Positions 24,505 through 31,800 of a stretch of DNA of 34,352 bases are shown here, piece after piece (within the stretch, counting starts at the first letter, position 1; every line of letters starts with the position of its first letter). The notes under the pieces were generated by a model. The model saw only the letters and a program-made list of their open reading frames with translations. It was not told where the DNA came from and did not search any database. The position numbers were made by a program, and so were the translations under genes. This DNA comes from Anaerosalibacter massiliensis (lineage in GTDB: Bacteria > Bacillota > Clostridia > Tissierellales > Sporanaerobacteraceae), in assembly GCA_000751555.1 (NCBI GenBank), contig CCEZ01000014.1, forward strand, positions 46,302-80,653. The letters are read 5' to 3'.

Positions 24505-25917
24505 ATGAATTGGGAAATAACAGGTAGGTTTATTATAACTGTAGTATCAGTTGCTATTATAGTGATCCTTATTAATATTATTGGAGGAACTATTCTTATA
24601 TTTTATGGAAATAGAAGTGATATTGATATAATAAATGGAATTAAACATTTTTCTCCAGAGGATTTTACAAGAGAATTCCAAGATTATTTAATAGGTGATA
24701 AGGATGAAATATATGTAAATGATAATGGAAAAAAAATTTTGAAAGAAAAAAAAGCTTGGATACAAATTTTGGATGAAGAAGGAAATGAAGTTTATAGTTA
24801 TATGAAACCTGTTAAGGCTAAAAAACATTATACTCCTATAGAACTGGTTCATGCATATAAGTATATTACAACTGATAATATGTCTACCATATTTATATCA
24901 GAGAAGAAATTTGGAAATAGAAATTATAGTTATATTATAGGATTTCCACCTGAAAGGATAAAAAGACAGGTTATTTCTTATAATACTTATAATTTAGGTC
25001 GCCGCTTGAGAAATGGAATGCGTATGATTTTGTTTATTGATGCTATTATAGCGTTATTGTTTGGATATTTGTTTAGTAGAAGACTTACGAAACCATTAGT
25101 AAATATTATACAGGATGTTAAAAGTCTTTCAGAGGGAGAGTATAATTTAAAGAGAAGAGAAAAAGGAATTTATAAGGAGATTTATCATAATATAAACCAT
25201 TTATCTTTAGAACTTAGGAGCAATGAAGAAGAAAGAAAAAAATTAGATAAGATGAGGGAAGAGTGGATAGCAAATATTTCTCATGATATAAAAACACCAT
25301 TAGTTTCAGTGAAAGGATATGCTGAGATTTTATCTAGTGAAGAATATAATTTTACAGAGGAAGAAGTGAGAGAATACAGCAAGATAATAGAAGATAAATC
25401 TAATTATATAAAAGATCTTATAGATGATTTAAACTTAAGTACTAGATTAAAAAACAAAGATCTTGTTTTAAATTTAAAAAATATTAATATTGTAAGTTTA
25501 CTAAGAGGAGTTATAATAGATATTTTAAATAATCCTCAAACTAGTAAGGTGAATATCAATTTTTCAGCAGCAAGGGAAGTTATTGAAAGGGATATAGATG
25601 AAATATTAATGAAAAGAGTTTTTAATAATATTTTATATAATTCTATAATTCATAATGATGAAAATGTTGATATTGAAGTTAGAGTAGAAAAAAGAGATAG
25701 AGTTCATATATCAATAACAGATAATGGAAAGGGCATTAAAAAAGAAGAGTTAAAACATATTTTTGACAGATACTATAGAGGAACAAATACAGGGAAAAGG
25801 CATAAAGGTTCTGGACTTGGAATGGCCATAGCAAAGGATATTGTGAAAGCTCATGGTGGCATTATAAATATGGAAAGTGAGCTTGGAGTAGGAACTAAAA
25901 TTGAAATAATCCTCTAA
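24505..25917 (+). CDS. Membrane sensor histidine kinase
   Basis: This 470-residue protein has TM1 at about 8-32, an extracytoplasmic sensor part of some 140 residues, TM2 at about 172-190, HAMP (SRRLTKPLVNIIQDV), a dimerisation domain with phospho-His in ANISHDIKTPLVSVKGYAEIL (His about 258), then an ATPase domain with N-box NNILYNSIIHN, G1 DNGKGI, F-box and G2 GSGLGMAIAKDIVKAHGG. All catalytic boxes are intact. The large outside domain argues for direct sensing of an envelope signal rather than sensing through the transporter. Confidence 0.95.
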   Translation: MNWEITGRFIITVVSVAIIVILINIIGGTILIFYGNRSDIDIINGIKHFSPEDFTREFQDYLIGDKDEIYVNDNGKKILKEKKAWIQILDEEGNEVYSYMKPVKAKKHYTPIELVHAYKYITTDNMSTIFISEKKFGNRNYSYIIGFPPERIKRQVISYNTYNLGRRLRNGMRMILFIDAIIALLFGYLFSRRLTKPLVNIIQDVKSLSEGEYNLKRREKGIYKEIYHNINHLSLELRSNEEERKKLDKMREEWIANISHDIKTPLVSVKGYAEILSSEEYNFTEEEVREYSKIIEDKSNYIKDLIDDLNLSTRLKNKDLVLNLKNINIVSLLRGVIIDILNNPQTSKVNINFSAAREVIERDIDEILMKRVFNNILYNSIIHNDENVDIEVRVEKRDRVHISITDNGKGIKKEELKHIFDRYYRGTNTGKRHKGSGLGMAIAKDIVKAHGGIINMESELGVGTKIEIIL

Positions 25918-25982
25918 TGAATACTTGCTAGATGTATAATAAGTCTGAAATTAAGTTTAATAAAAGAAGATTTATAAGAAAT

Positions 25983-26024
25983 CATATACGTATTTTATTA
26001 TTTTTTTAATAAAATAGGTATATG
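25983..26024. terminator. Terminator shared by the kinase and the convergent MerR-type gene
   Basis: Stem CATATAC-x-TATTTTATTA (25983-26000) with TAATAAAATA-x-GTATATG (26007-26024), one mismatch and a T6 loop. It overlaps the last codons of the minus-strand regulator gene. Confidence 0.6.
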
Positions 26025-26819
26025 TATCTCTGTTATAAATTCTTCTTCTTCTGATGTACCATGAATATCTAAACGATAAATTTCCATAGGATTTCCATTT
26101 ATAGAATACCCTTTTTCTTCAATAAATTTTATTATTTTCTCAAACAATGGCTGGCTTTTTTTATAACTTCCCTTGTATACTAATGTTGCAAAATATCCTT
26201 CAGGTATAATCATATTGTATTTTTCTTCATCACCATCAACAAAAAAGAATGCATTTTCATATATGGTATAATTTCCTTTCTCCATACTTTCTTTCTCTAT
26301 GAAAACTCCCATATCTTTATTTGCAAATAAAAATAACTTAGAATCGTTTCTAGCTTCTAGTTTTCTGAAGGCTAAATCTACTTCCTCATCTTTAGACATA
26401 GATTCTTCTATGAGGATAATTTTTCTAGCCTTTATTTTTTTAATCTTTATTTTTTCATATTCATTTATTTTTTTAAAATCATTAAGTATTTTTACTTTTT
26501 CCTCCAAGCCTTTTTTCAATAAAATTAAAGGTACAATTTCCTTTTCTATTAAATCAATTTCTTTTTCCATTAAATCAATAGTTGTATCTATATTTCTATC
26601 TTCTAAATAAGATTTTATTTGTTTTACAGAAAAATTTAGTTTCCTTAAGTCTTTTATCAAATTCAATCTCCAAATATCCTCTAAGGAATATGCTCTATAT
26701 CCATTTTCTTTTCTTTTTGGAGAAATCAATCCTTTTTCTTCATAGTAGCGAATGGAGTCAGGACCTATATCATAGAGCTTAGATATTTCTCCTATTCTGT
26801 ATTCGTATTTTTTTTTCAT
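25998..26819 (-). CDS. MerR-family activator with GyrI-like effector domain
   Basis: This 273-residue protein has an N-terminal MerR winged helix (YRIGEISKLYDIGPDSIRYYEEKGLISPKR, summarised as IGEIS...IRYYEEKGLI), a coiled linker (about 75-118) and a C-terminal part (about 125-273) resembling GyrI/BmrR ligand-binding domains. This suggests recognition of drug-like molecules. It is divergent from a MATE pump and the promoter between them has MerR architecture, so it probably induces the pump. SD GAGGTGA precedes the ATG. Confidence 0.92.
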   Translation of the reverse strand: MKKKYEYRIGEISKLYDIGPDSIRYYEEKGLISPKRKENGYRAYSLEDIWRLNLIKDLRKLNFSVKQIKSYLEDRNIDTTIDLMEKEIDLIEKEIVPLILLKKGLEEKVKILNDFKKINEYEKIKIKKIKARKIILIEESMSKDEEVDLAFRKLEARNDSKLFLFANKDMGVFIEKESMEKGNYTIYENAFFFVDGDEEKYNMIIPEGYFATLVYKGSYKKSQPLFEKIIKFIEEKGYSINGNPMEIYRLDIHGTSEEEEFITEIHIPILLKK

Positions 26820-26838
26820 TCAAATCACCTCTATTTTT

Positions 26839-26871
26839 CCTTGACATTAGTATTGTACCAAGGTTTATAGT
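26839..26871 (+). promoter_or_regulatory. MerR-type promoter of the MATE gene
   Basis: TTGACA (26841-26846) and TATAGT (26866-26871) are separated by 19 bases instead of 17, with a dyad CCTTG (26839-26843)/CAAGG (26859-26863) lying in and over the spacer. The long spacer with a central dyad is the hallmark of promoters activated by MerR-family DNA distortion. Confidence 0.75.
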
Positions 26872-26912
26872 ATTAAACAAGGAGATATAATCAAAATAAG
26901 GAGTCGATATTG

Positions 26913-28265
26913 ATGCAACAAGAAGTTTCAAATGAAAGACAATTAACAAAAAAGTTTTTTAAGTATTCAATCCCTTCAGTAACTGCTATGTGGTTTTTTT
27001 CTATTTATACAATGGCTGATGGTATGTTTGTAGGGAAAGGAGTTGGACCATTTGCTCTTGCAGCAGTGAATTTATCTATGCCCTTTGTGAACACTATATT
27101 TGCTATTGGTCTTTTAATAGCAATTGGTTCTTCTACTTTAATTACATTTTATTTTGGTCAGAATAAAAAGGAAAAGAGCAACGAAGTTTTTACTCTAAAT
27201 GTGATTATTCTTTCTATTTTAGGGGTCATAATAACTACTATTTCATTACTCTTTTTAGATAAAATAGCTATTTTCCTAGGAGCAACTAAAGAAACTTTAA
27301 CTTATGTAAAAGATTATTTGCGAATAATTATAATATTTAGTACTTGTTTTATAGTATCTTATTCTTTAGAAGTACTAGTTAAAGCAGACGGTTTTCCAAT
27401 TTACTCCATAACATGTGTAACATTATCTGCTCTGACTAATATAGTATTAGACTATATTTTAGTGATTCGTTTCGACTATGGTATAAAGGGTGCTGCTTTT
27501 GCAACAGGACTTTCTCAATTTATATCTTGTGTTGCTTTTCTAATACATTTTATTTTAGGAAAGTCTAATTTAAAATTTGTAAAGCCTAAGTTAGATTTTA
27601 AATTGATAAAGAATCTATTTATATTAGGAATACCTGAATCTTTAACAGAATTATCTGTTGGTTTTACTACTTTTATTTTTAATTATGTCATTTTACGCCA
27701 TATTGGGCCACATGGTATAGCGGCTTTTAGTGTTATAATGTATTTAAATAATTTAGTACTAATGTCAATGGTAGGAACGAACCAAGGAATGCAACCTTTA
27801 ATTAGTTTTTATAATGGGAAAGAGGATTATAAAAGTATAAAAAGATTGTTGAATTTAGCTTTAAAAACATCTCTAGCTTTTGGATTGTTGTTTTTTATTT
27901 CTTCTCAACTTTTTACTGAGCAATTAGTTTCTCTATTCATTCAGGCTTCAAACAAAGAATCCTTTCAGATAGCTTTAAGAGGATTAAGAATATTTAGCTT
28001 TGGGTTTTTAATTTGTGGATTTAATATTATTTTTTCTGGATATTTTACTGCATTAAAAGAAACAAAAAAAGCTACTATTATTTCATCTTTAAGAGGCTAT
28101 ATATTGGCATTTATAATGTTATTTATATTACCTAATATATGGAGAGATATTGGAATTTGGATTGCACCATTATTTTATGAAGCTTTAACTTTAATTATAG
28201 CTTCAATAATCTATGCACGTTCAAAGGTTAGTTTAAGTCAAGAAGAATATAGCTTCAATGAATAG
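26913..28265 (+). CDS. MATE-family efflux transporter
   Basis: This is a membrane protein of about 450 residues with 12 hydrophobic segments in two related halves. The N-terminal MADGMFVGKGVGPFALAAVNLSMP stretch (core DGMFVGKGVG and AAVNLSMP) and the second-half equivalent GPHGIAAFSVI, as well as GTNQGMQPLISF, are typical of MepA-like MATE pumps, which export cationic drugs against Na+ or H+. ATG 26913 is preferred (AAGGAG nine bases upstream) over the adjacent in-frame TTG at 26910. Confidence 0.94.
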   Translation: MQQEVSNERQLTKKFFKYSIPSVTAMWFFSIYTMADGMFVGKGVGPFALAAVNLSMPFVNTIFAIGLLIAIGSSTLITFYFGQNKKEKSNEVFTLNVIILSILGVIITTISLLFLDKIAIFLGATKETLTYVKDYLRIIIIFSTCFIVSYSLEVLVKADGFPIYSITCVTLSALTNIVLDYILVIRFDYGIKGAAFATGLSQFISCVAFLIHFILGKSNLKFVKPKLDFKLIKNLFILGIPESLTELSVGFTTFIFNYVILRHIGPHGIAAFSVIMYLNNLVLMSMVGTNQGMQPLISFYNGKEDYKSIKRLLNLALKTSLAFGLLFFISSQLFTEQLVSLFIQASNKESFQIALRGLRIFSFGFLICGFNIIFSGYFTALKETKKATIISSLRGYILAFIMLFILPNIWRDIGIWIAPLFYEALTLIIASIIYARSKVSLSQEEYSFNE

Positions 28266-28276
28266 TTTATTTTATG

Positions 28277-28320
28277 AAAATATGGAAGTCGTGGTTTTGA
28301 TGACTTCCATATTTTATTTT
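28277..28320 (+). terminator. Terminator after the MATE gene
   Basis: A 14-bp perfect stem AAAATATGGAAGTC (28277-28290)/GACTTCCATATTTT (28302-28315), 11-base loop, then a T-rich tail. Confidence 0.9.
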
Positions 28321-28701
28321 CAAAATAGATAACTGAATGTTATAATTATAGAGAGAAAATAATAATGTAGTTAAATATTAATATACTCCCTACCTATTGA
28401 CATAAGAGGTCTCTTAGATAATGTTAATTAAATATTTTTTAATATGGACTAAAAATGGTCTAGCTAAGATTAAAGAGATATAATATTATATAAATTATGT
28501 ATTTAATTTTTATTCTCTATTTAAGACATTTTATGTCGATATATGTATTGAAAAGTTTCTAAGGTCCTGCTATAATTTGGCATAGGACTTTTACAATATT
28601 TTAATGATTTATTGAAACTTTATTAAGTTGTCAAGAATGTTTGTGGCTTAAGTTATGGGAGGCTTATAGCTAATTGAAAATTATTATGTAAATAAAGATT
28701 A
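28321..28701. other. Non-coding stretch, possible orphan transcript
   Basis: No gene was found. TTGACA (28397-28402) abuts the palindrome TAAGAG-GT-CTCTTA (28403-28416); the -10 region behind it is weak. A terminator-like hairpin lies at 28561-28592. The stretch between could be a small RNA of about 170 bases or just decayed sequence. Confidence 0.3.
28561..28592 (+). terminator. Terminator-like hairpin without an assigned gene
   Basis: AAGGTCCT (28561-28568) pairs with AGGACTTT (28584-28591) with one G-T pair. The loop can extend by GC/GC pairing with a two-base bulge. TTTTACAATATTTT flanks it on the right. Confidence 0.5.
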
Positions 28702-28745
28702 AAAGTAGGTTAGGACCTATATAGATTTGCAAGTCAACCTACTTT
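28702..28745 (-). terminator. Terminator of the small minus-strand gene
   Basis: Arms AAAGTAGGTT (28702-28711)/AACCTACTTT (28736-28745) plus an inner GAC/GTC pair. On the minus strand it starts 18 bases after the stop codon of the 58-residue gene and is followed by a T-rich tail. Confidence 0.65.
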
Positions 28746-28762
28746 ATTTATAATTATATGTA

Positions 28763-28939
28763 TTAGTTTAAAATAATAAATAAAAGACAAATTAGTATTG
28801 GGATACCTATTACAGAAAAACCAATTATTAAACTCTGTTTTTCCTTTGGGGTAAGCATGAAGCCAGCTTCATAGTATCCGTCTACTTTCTTTCTTTTAGA
28901 AAGCTTTGATAAGGCTTCAAAAAAAGTCAATTTTATCAA
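28763..28939 (-). CDS. 58-residue membrane-anchored small protein
   Basis: On the minus strand a frame starts at TTG 28939 (or TTG 28930, 55 residues) and stops at 28763. It reads MIKLTFFEALSKLSKRKKVD, then GYYEAGFMLTPKEKQ, then a C-terminal hydrophobic helix of about 20 residues (SLIIGFSVIGIPILICLLFI). A full SD AAGGAGG lies just upstream (three bases from the first TTG, 12 from the second) and a terminator follows the stop. The family is not recognised. The orderly basic-loop/C-tail-anchor layout and the complete set of signals argue for a real gene. Confidence 0.65.
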   Translation of the reverse strand: MIKLTFFEALSKLSKRKKVDGYYEAGFMLTPKEKQSLIIGFSVIGIPILICLLFIILN

Positions 28940-29046
28940 CTACCTCCTTGTGGAAAAATAGCACATTTTAATATATAATTGAATAATATGCCATAAGTAA
29001 TATTTCTATTGATTATATACTAAATATTTCTAAGTATAAATAGGCC

Positions 29047-29073
29047 TTAAGCTCTATAAAATATAGGGCTTAA
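29047..29073 (+). promoter_or_regulatory. Leader hairpin before the tyrosine-kinase operon
   Basis: A 12-bp stem TTAAGCTCTATA/TATAGGGCTTAA with one G-T pair and a three-base loop, 43 bases before the first start codon, without a T-run. It could stabilise the mRNA or bind a regulator. Confidence 0.4.
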
Positions 29074-29116
29074 AGCGTATGATGGTAAATAAAGAAACTT
29101 TAAGGAGGCAAAAAAA

Positions 29117-29794
29117 GTGGAAGAAATAAGTATTAAAGAGCTTTTTTTAATATTGGGAAAAAGAAAAAGGCTTATAATTTTAATAACAATAATTTCTATT
29201 TTAGCCAGTGGAATAGTAAGTCTTTTCATATTGTCACCAAAATATGAAACATTCACTACTCTTATGGTAGGTAAACCTAAAGATTATGGCAACAATGACA
29301 GTCAAATGGATTATAATGATGTGCTTTTAAATCAAAAACTTGTAACTACATATGGTCAAATAGTTAAAAGTAGAGCAGTTACAGATGAAGTAATAAAAAA
29401 TCTAGATTTAGATTTAACTATTAAAGAATTTGGAGAAAAGGTAAATGTAAATCTTGTAAATGATACAGAGATTATAAAGATTGAAGTAATAGATGAAGAT
29501 CCTAAAATGGCAATGGCTATTTCAAATGAGACAGCTACAGTTTTTATGGAAAAAGTAAAGGAGATAATGAAAGTAGAGAATATTCAAGTAATTGATAGAG
29601 CTCAAGAGCCAGAAGAACCTATAAAGCCTAGACCAAAATTAAATATGGCAATTGCTGGAGTGTTAGGTCTTATGATTAGTATTTTTCTAGTTTTTATTCT
29701 TGAATATTTAGACAATACTATAAAAACTCCAGATGATGTAGAATATCATTTAGGACTACCTATTATAGGTACTATACCAAAAATGGACAATTAA
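29117..29794 (+). CDS. Wzz/CapA-type kinase activator
   Basis: This 225-residue protein has two membrane helices (about 19-41 and 176-197) flanking an outside Wzz domain. The end after the second helix (EYLDNTIKTPDDVEYHLGLPIIGTIPK) is cytoplasmic and typical of CapA/YwqC-like activators of bacterial tyrosine kinases and chain-length regulators. GTG start with TAAGGAGG upstream. The PRPKLNMA motif just before TM2 is the usual proline-rich stretch. It should partner with the kinase encoded 18 bases downstream. Confidence 0.9.
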   Translation: MEEISIKELFLILGKRKRLIILITIISILASGIVSLFILSPKYETFTTLMVGKPKDYGNNDSQMDYNDVLLNQKLVTTYGQIVKSRAVTDEVIKNLDLDLTIKEFGEKVNVNLVNDTEIIKIEVIDEDPKMAMAISNETATVFMEKVKEIMKVENIQVIDRAQEPEEPIKPRPKLNMAIAGVLGLMISIFLVFILEYLDNTIKTPDDVEYHLGLPIIGTIPKMDN

Positions 29795-29812
29795 TTGTAT
29801 TGAGGTGAGAAA

Positions 29813-30496
29813 ATGAAAAGAGAAAAGATAATAACTCATGGAAATCCTAAATCTCCAGTATCTGAAGCTTTTAGAACTTTAAGGACTAATATTCAGTTTT
29901 CAAGTATAGATAAGACTTTAAGTAGTATAGTAGTTACTTCCTCTGGACCTAGTGAGGGAAAAAGTACTGTATCAACAAATATAGCAGTGACTATGGCTCA
30001 GTCAGAAAAGGAAGTACTTTTAGTAGATTGTGATCTAAGGAAACCAAAGATACATACTTTTTTTAATATTCATAATGGACAAGGTTTAACTAATATATTG
30101 GCAGAGGGAGTTAGTCTAAGAGAGGTAGCATATGAACCGGAGATAGAAAAAAATCTTCATGTACTAACAGCAGGGCCTATTCCCCCCAATCCAGCAGAAC
30201 TTTTAGGCTCTAGAAGAATGAAAGAATTTTTAAAAGAGGTAGAGACTAAATACCATATGATTATATTAGATTCTCCGCCAGTAGGAATGGTAACAGATTC
30301 AGCCATTCTTTCAACTATTGCTGATGGTACTATATTAGTATGTGCTGTAGGACAAGCAGATGTTGATGCTTCAAAAGCAGCAAAATCTTTACTCGAAAAG
30401 GTTAATGCTAATATATTAGGGGTAGTATTAAATAAAGTACCAGTTAAACAAGGAGGATATTATAATTATAACTATTATAATTACTATGCAGATTAA
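29813..30496 (+). CDS. BY-kinase (CapB/YwqD-type tyrosine kinase)
   Basis: This 227-residue cytoplasmic ATPase has Walker A GPSEGKSTVS near 46-55, Walker A' LLVDCDLRKPK and Walker B IILDSPP. The C-terminus is a tyrosine cluster, YYNYNYYNYYAD, the autophosphorylation site typical of BY-kinases. It autophosphorylates and phosphorylates other proteins when activated by the CapA-like protein and usually regulates capsule or exopolysaccharide synthesis. SD GAGGTGAG. No glycosyltransferase or flippase genes follow in this window. Confidence 0.94.
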   Translation: MKREKIITHGNPKSPVSEAFRTLRTNIQFSSIDKTLSSIVVTSSGPSEGKSTVSTNIAVTMAQSEKEVLLVDCDLRKPKIHTFFNIHNGQGLTNILAEGVSLREVAYEPEIEKNLHVLTAGPIPPNPAELLGSRRMKEFLKEVETKYHMIILDSPPVGMVTDSAILSTIADGTILVCAVGQADVDASKAAKSLLEKVNANILGVVLNKVPVKQGGYYNYNYYNYYAD

Positions 30497-30512
30497 AAAG
30501 GATGGGAGATAA

Positions 30513-31304
30513 ATGATAGATATACATTGCCACGTACTTCCAGGGGTAGATGATGGTTCTAGTGGAATGGAAGAGTCTATAGATATGGCGAAACTTTATA
30601 TAGAAAATGGAATAAATAAAGTGATAGCCACACCTCATTTTATAGAGGGAACAGATTCAACTACTTTTGATAAAAATAAAGTTGTTCTAAAGAATCTTAG
30701 AAATACTTTAAAGAATGAAAGAATAGATTTGGAGGTTTATTTAGGAAATGAAATATATATAACCCCAAATACTTTAAAGCATATAAAAGAGAAAAAGGCA
30801 GCTACATTAAATGAAACTAGATATGTGCTTGTAGAAATGCCTATGTTTGATGTACCTATGTATATGGAAAATATAATATATGAGCTATGTCTTAAGGGAT
30901 ATATTCCTATAATAGCTCATCCAGAGAGAAATGCTAAAATACAAGAAAATCCAAATATTTTATATAGTTTTATAATGGGTGGTGCATTAGCTCAGTTAAA
31001 TCTTCCAAGTCTTGAAGGAATATATGGTGAGAAATCAAAAATAACAGGAGAACTACTCCTAAATCACAATATGATTCATTTTACAGGAACAGATGCCCAC
31101 TCACCAAGAGTTAGATCTCCAAAGATAAAGAAAAGTTTAGAGATTTTAAAAACTATAGTAGATAATGAAACTTTTGAAAAGATAACATCATTAAATGGAG
31201 AAGCTTTAATTCAAGATAAGATTATATCTGTAGGAGAACCTATAAAATATGAAGAGAAGAAGAACTTTTTCTCTATTATCAAATCAAAAATAAATATATT
31301 TTAA
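30513..31304 (+). CDS. PHP-type tyrosine-protein phosphatase (CapC/YwqE-like)
   Basis: This 263-residue protein has the PHP metal-binding motifs MIDIHCHVLPGVDDG at the N-terminus, then GNEIYI, AHPERN and GTDAHSP. These are the signatures of the manganese-dependent phosphatases YwqE/CpsB, which remove phosphate from the BY-kinase. SD GGGAG lies eight bases upstream. It completes the activator-kinase-phosphatase trio and is followed by a terminator. Confidence 0.94.
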   Translation: MIDIHCHVLPGVDDGSSGMEESIDMAKLYIENGINKVIATPHFIEGTDSTTFDKNKVVLKNLRNTLKNERIDLEVYLGNEIYITPNTLKHIKEKKAATLNETRYVLVEMPMFDVPMYMENIIYELCLKGYIPIIAHPERNAKIQENPNILYSFIMGGALAQLNLPSLEGIYGEKSKITGELLLNHNMIHFTGTDAHSPRVRSPKIKKSLEILKTIVDNETFEKITSLNGEALIQDKIISVGEPIKYEEKKNFFSIIKSKINIF

Positions 31305-31311
31305 CTAATAG

Positions 31312-31357
31312 TGCTTATATCTTCTGTTATTATGAAAGATATAAGCATTATTCTTAT
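31312..31357 (+). terminator. Terminator of the tyrosine-kinase operon
   Basis: A 12-bp perfect stem TGCTTATATCTT (31312-31323)/AAGATATAAGCA (31336-31347), 12-base loop, tail TTATTCTTATTT. Confidence 0.85.
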
Positions 31358-31437
31358 TTGTTAATATGTTAAAGCAAAAAATTGATAGGTTCAAGTTATA
31401 AATATATAATTAATTTTTTAAAGTAATCTAAACTTTT

Positions 31438-31475
31438 AACTGTCTATTTATCTAAAATGGACAGTTTATTTTATA
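31438..31475 (+). terminator. Second terminator-like hairpin
   Basis: AACTGTCTATT (31438-31448) with AATGGACAGTT (31456-31466), one T-G pair, seven-base loop and a TATTTTAT tail. It may act as a back-up for the terminator 120 bases upstream. Confidence 0.6.
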
Positions 31476-31800
31476 TGTTATTTTAATAAAAATTGGAGAA
31501 ATATAAAATTTATATTAAAGAAATAAAAAAATGGTCGATATATATGATTGAATAGCAAGGCTAAGGAAATATAAGGCATAGTACTAATGGGCGAAGAGTT
31601 TCAAGTTTTGCGTATGTAATGGCTAAATAAAGTATATTTATTTGAAATTATGACATATGGGTTAATTAGTGGAAAGATTAGCTCTATATATTATTGAAAT
31701 AAATTTAATCTATTATATATAAAAGTGGATTAAAGAATTGGGAGGTTATAGTCTTCCTTTTAAGTTTCCACAAAGATTAAATTGCAAAGGAGGTGAAAAA

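Larger units (their letters stand above)
31305..31800. other. Non-coding region before the amidase gene
   Basis: It holds two terminator-like hairpins (listed separately) and then about 320 bases of unassigned leader or promoter DNA. A short fold GCGAAG...TTTTGC near 31592-31612 is possible. I looked for c-di-AMP (ydaO), c-di-GMP and other riboswitch cores, which often precede cell-wall hydrolases, and saw none. Confidence 0.5.

Noticed and set aside
31476-31800. Riboswitch before the amidase gene
   Set aside because: I compared it by eye with the conserved cores of c-di-AMP, c-di-GMP and other common classes and found no match; only weak local folding.
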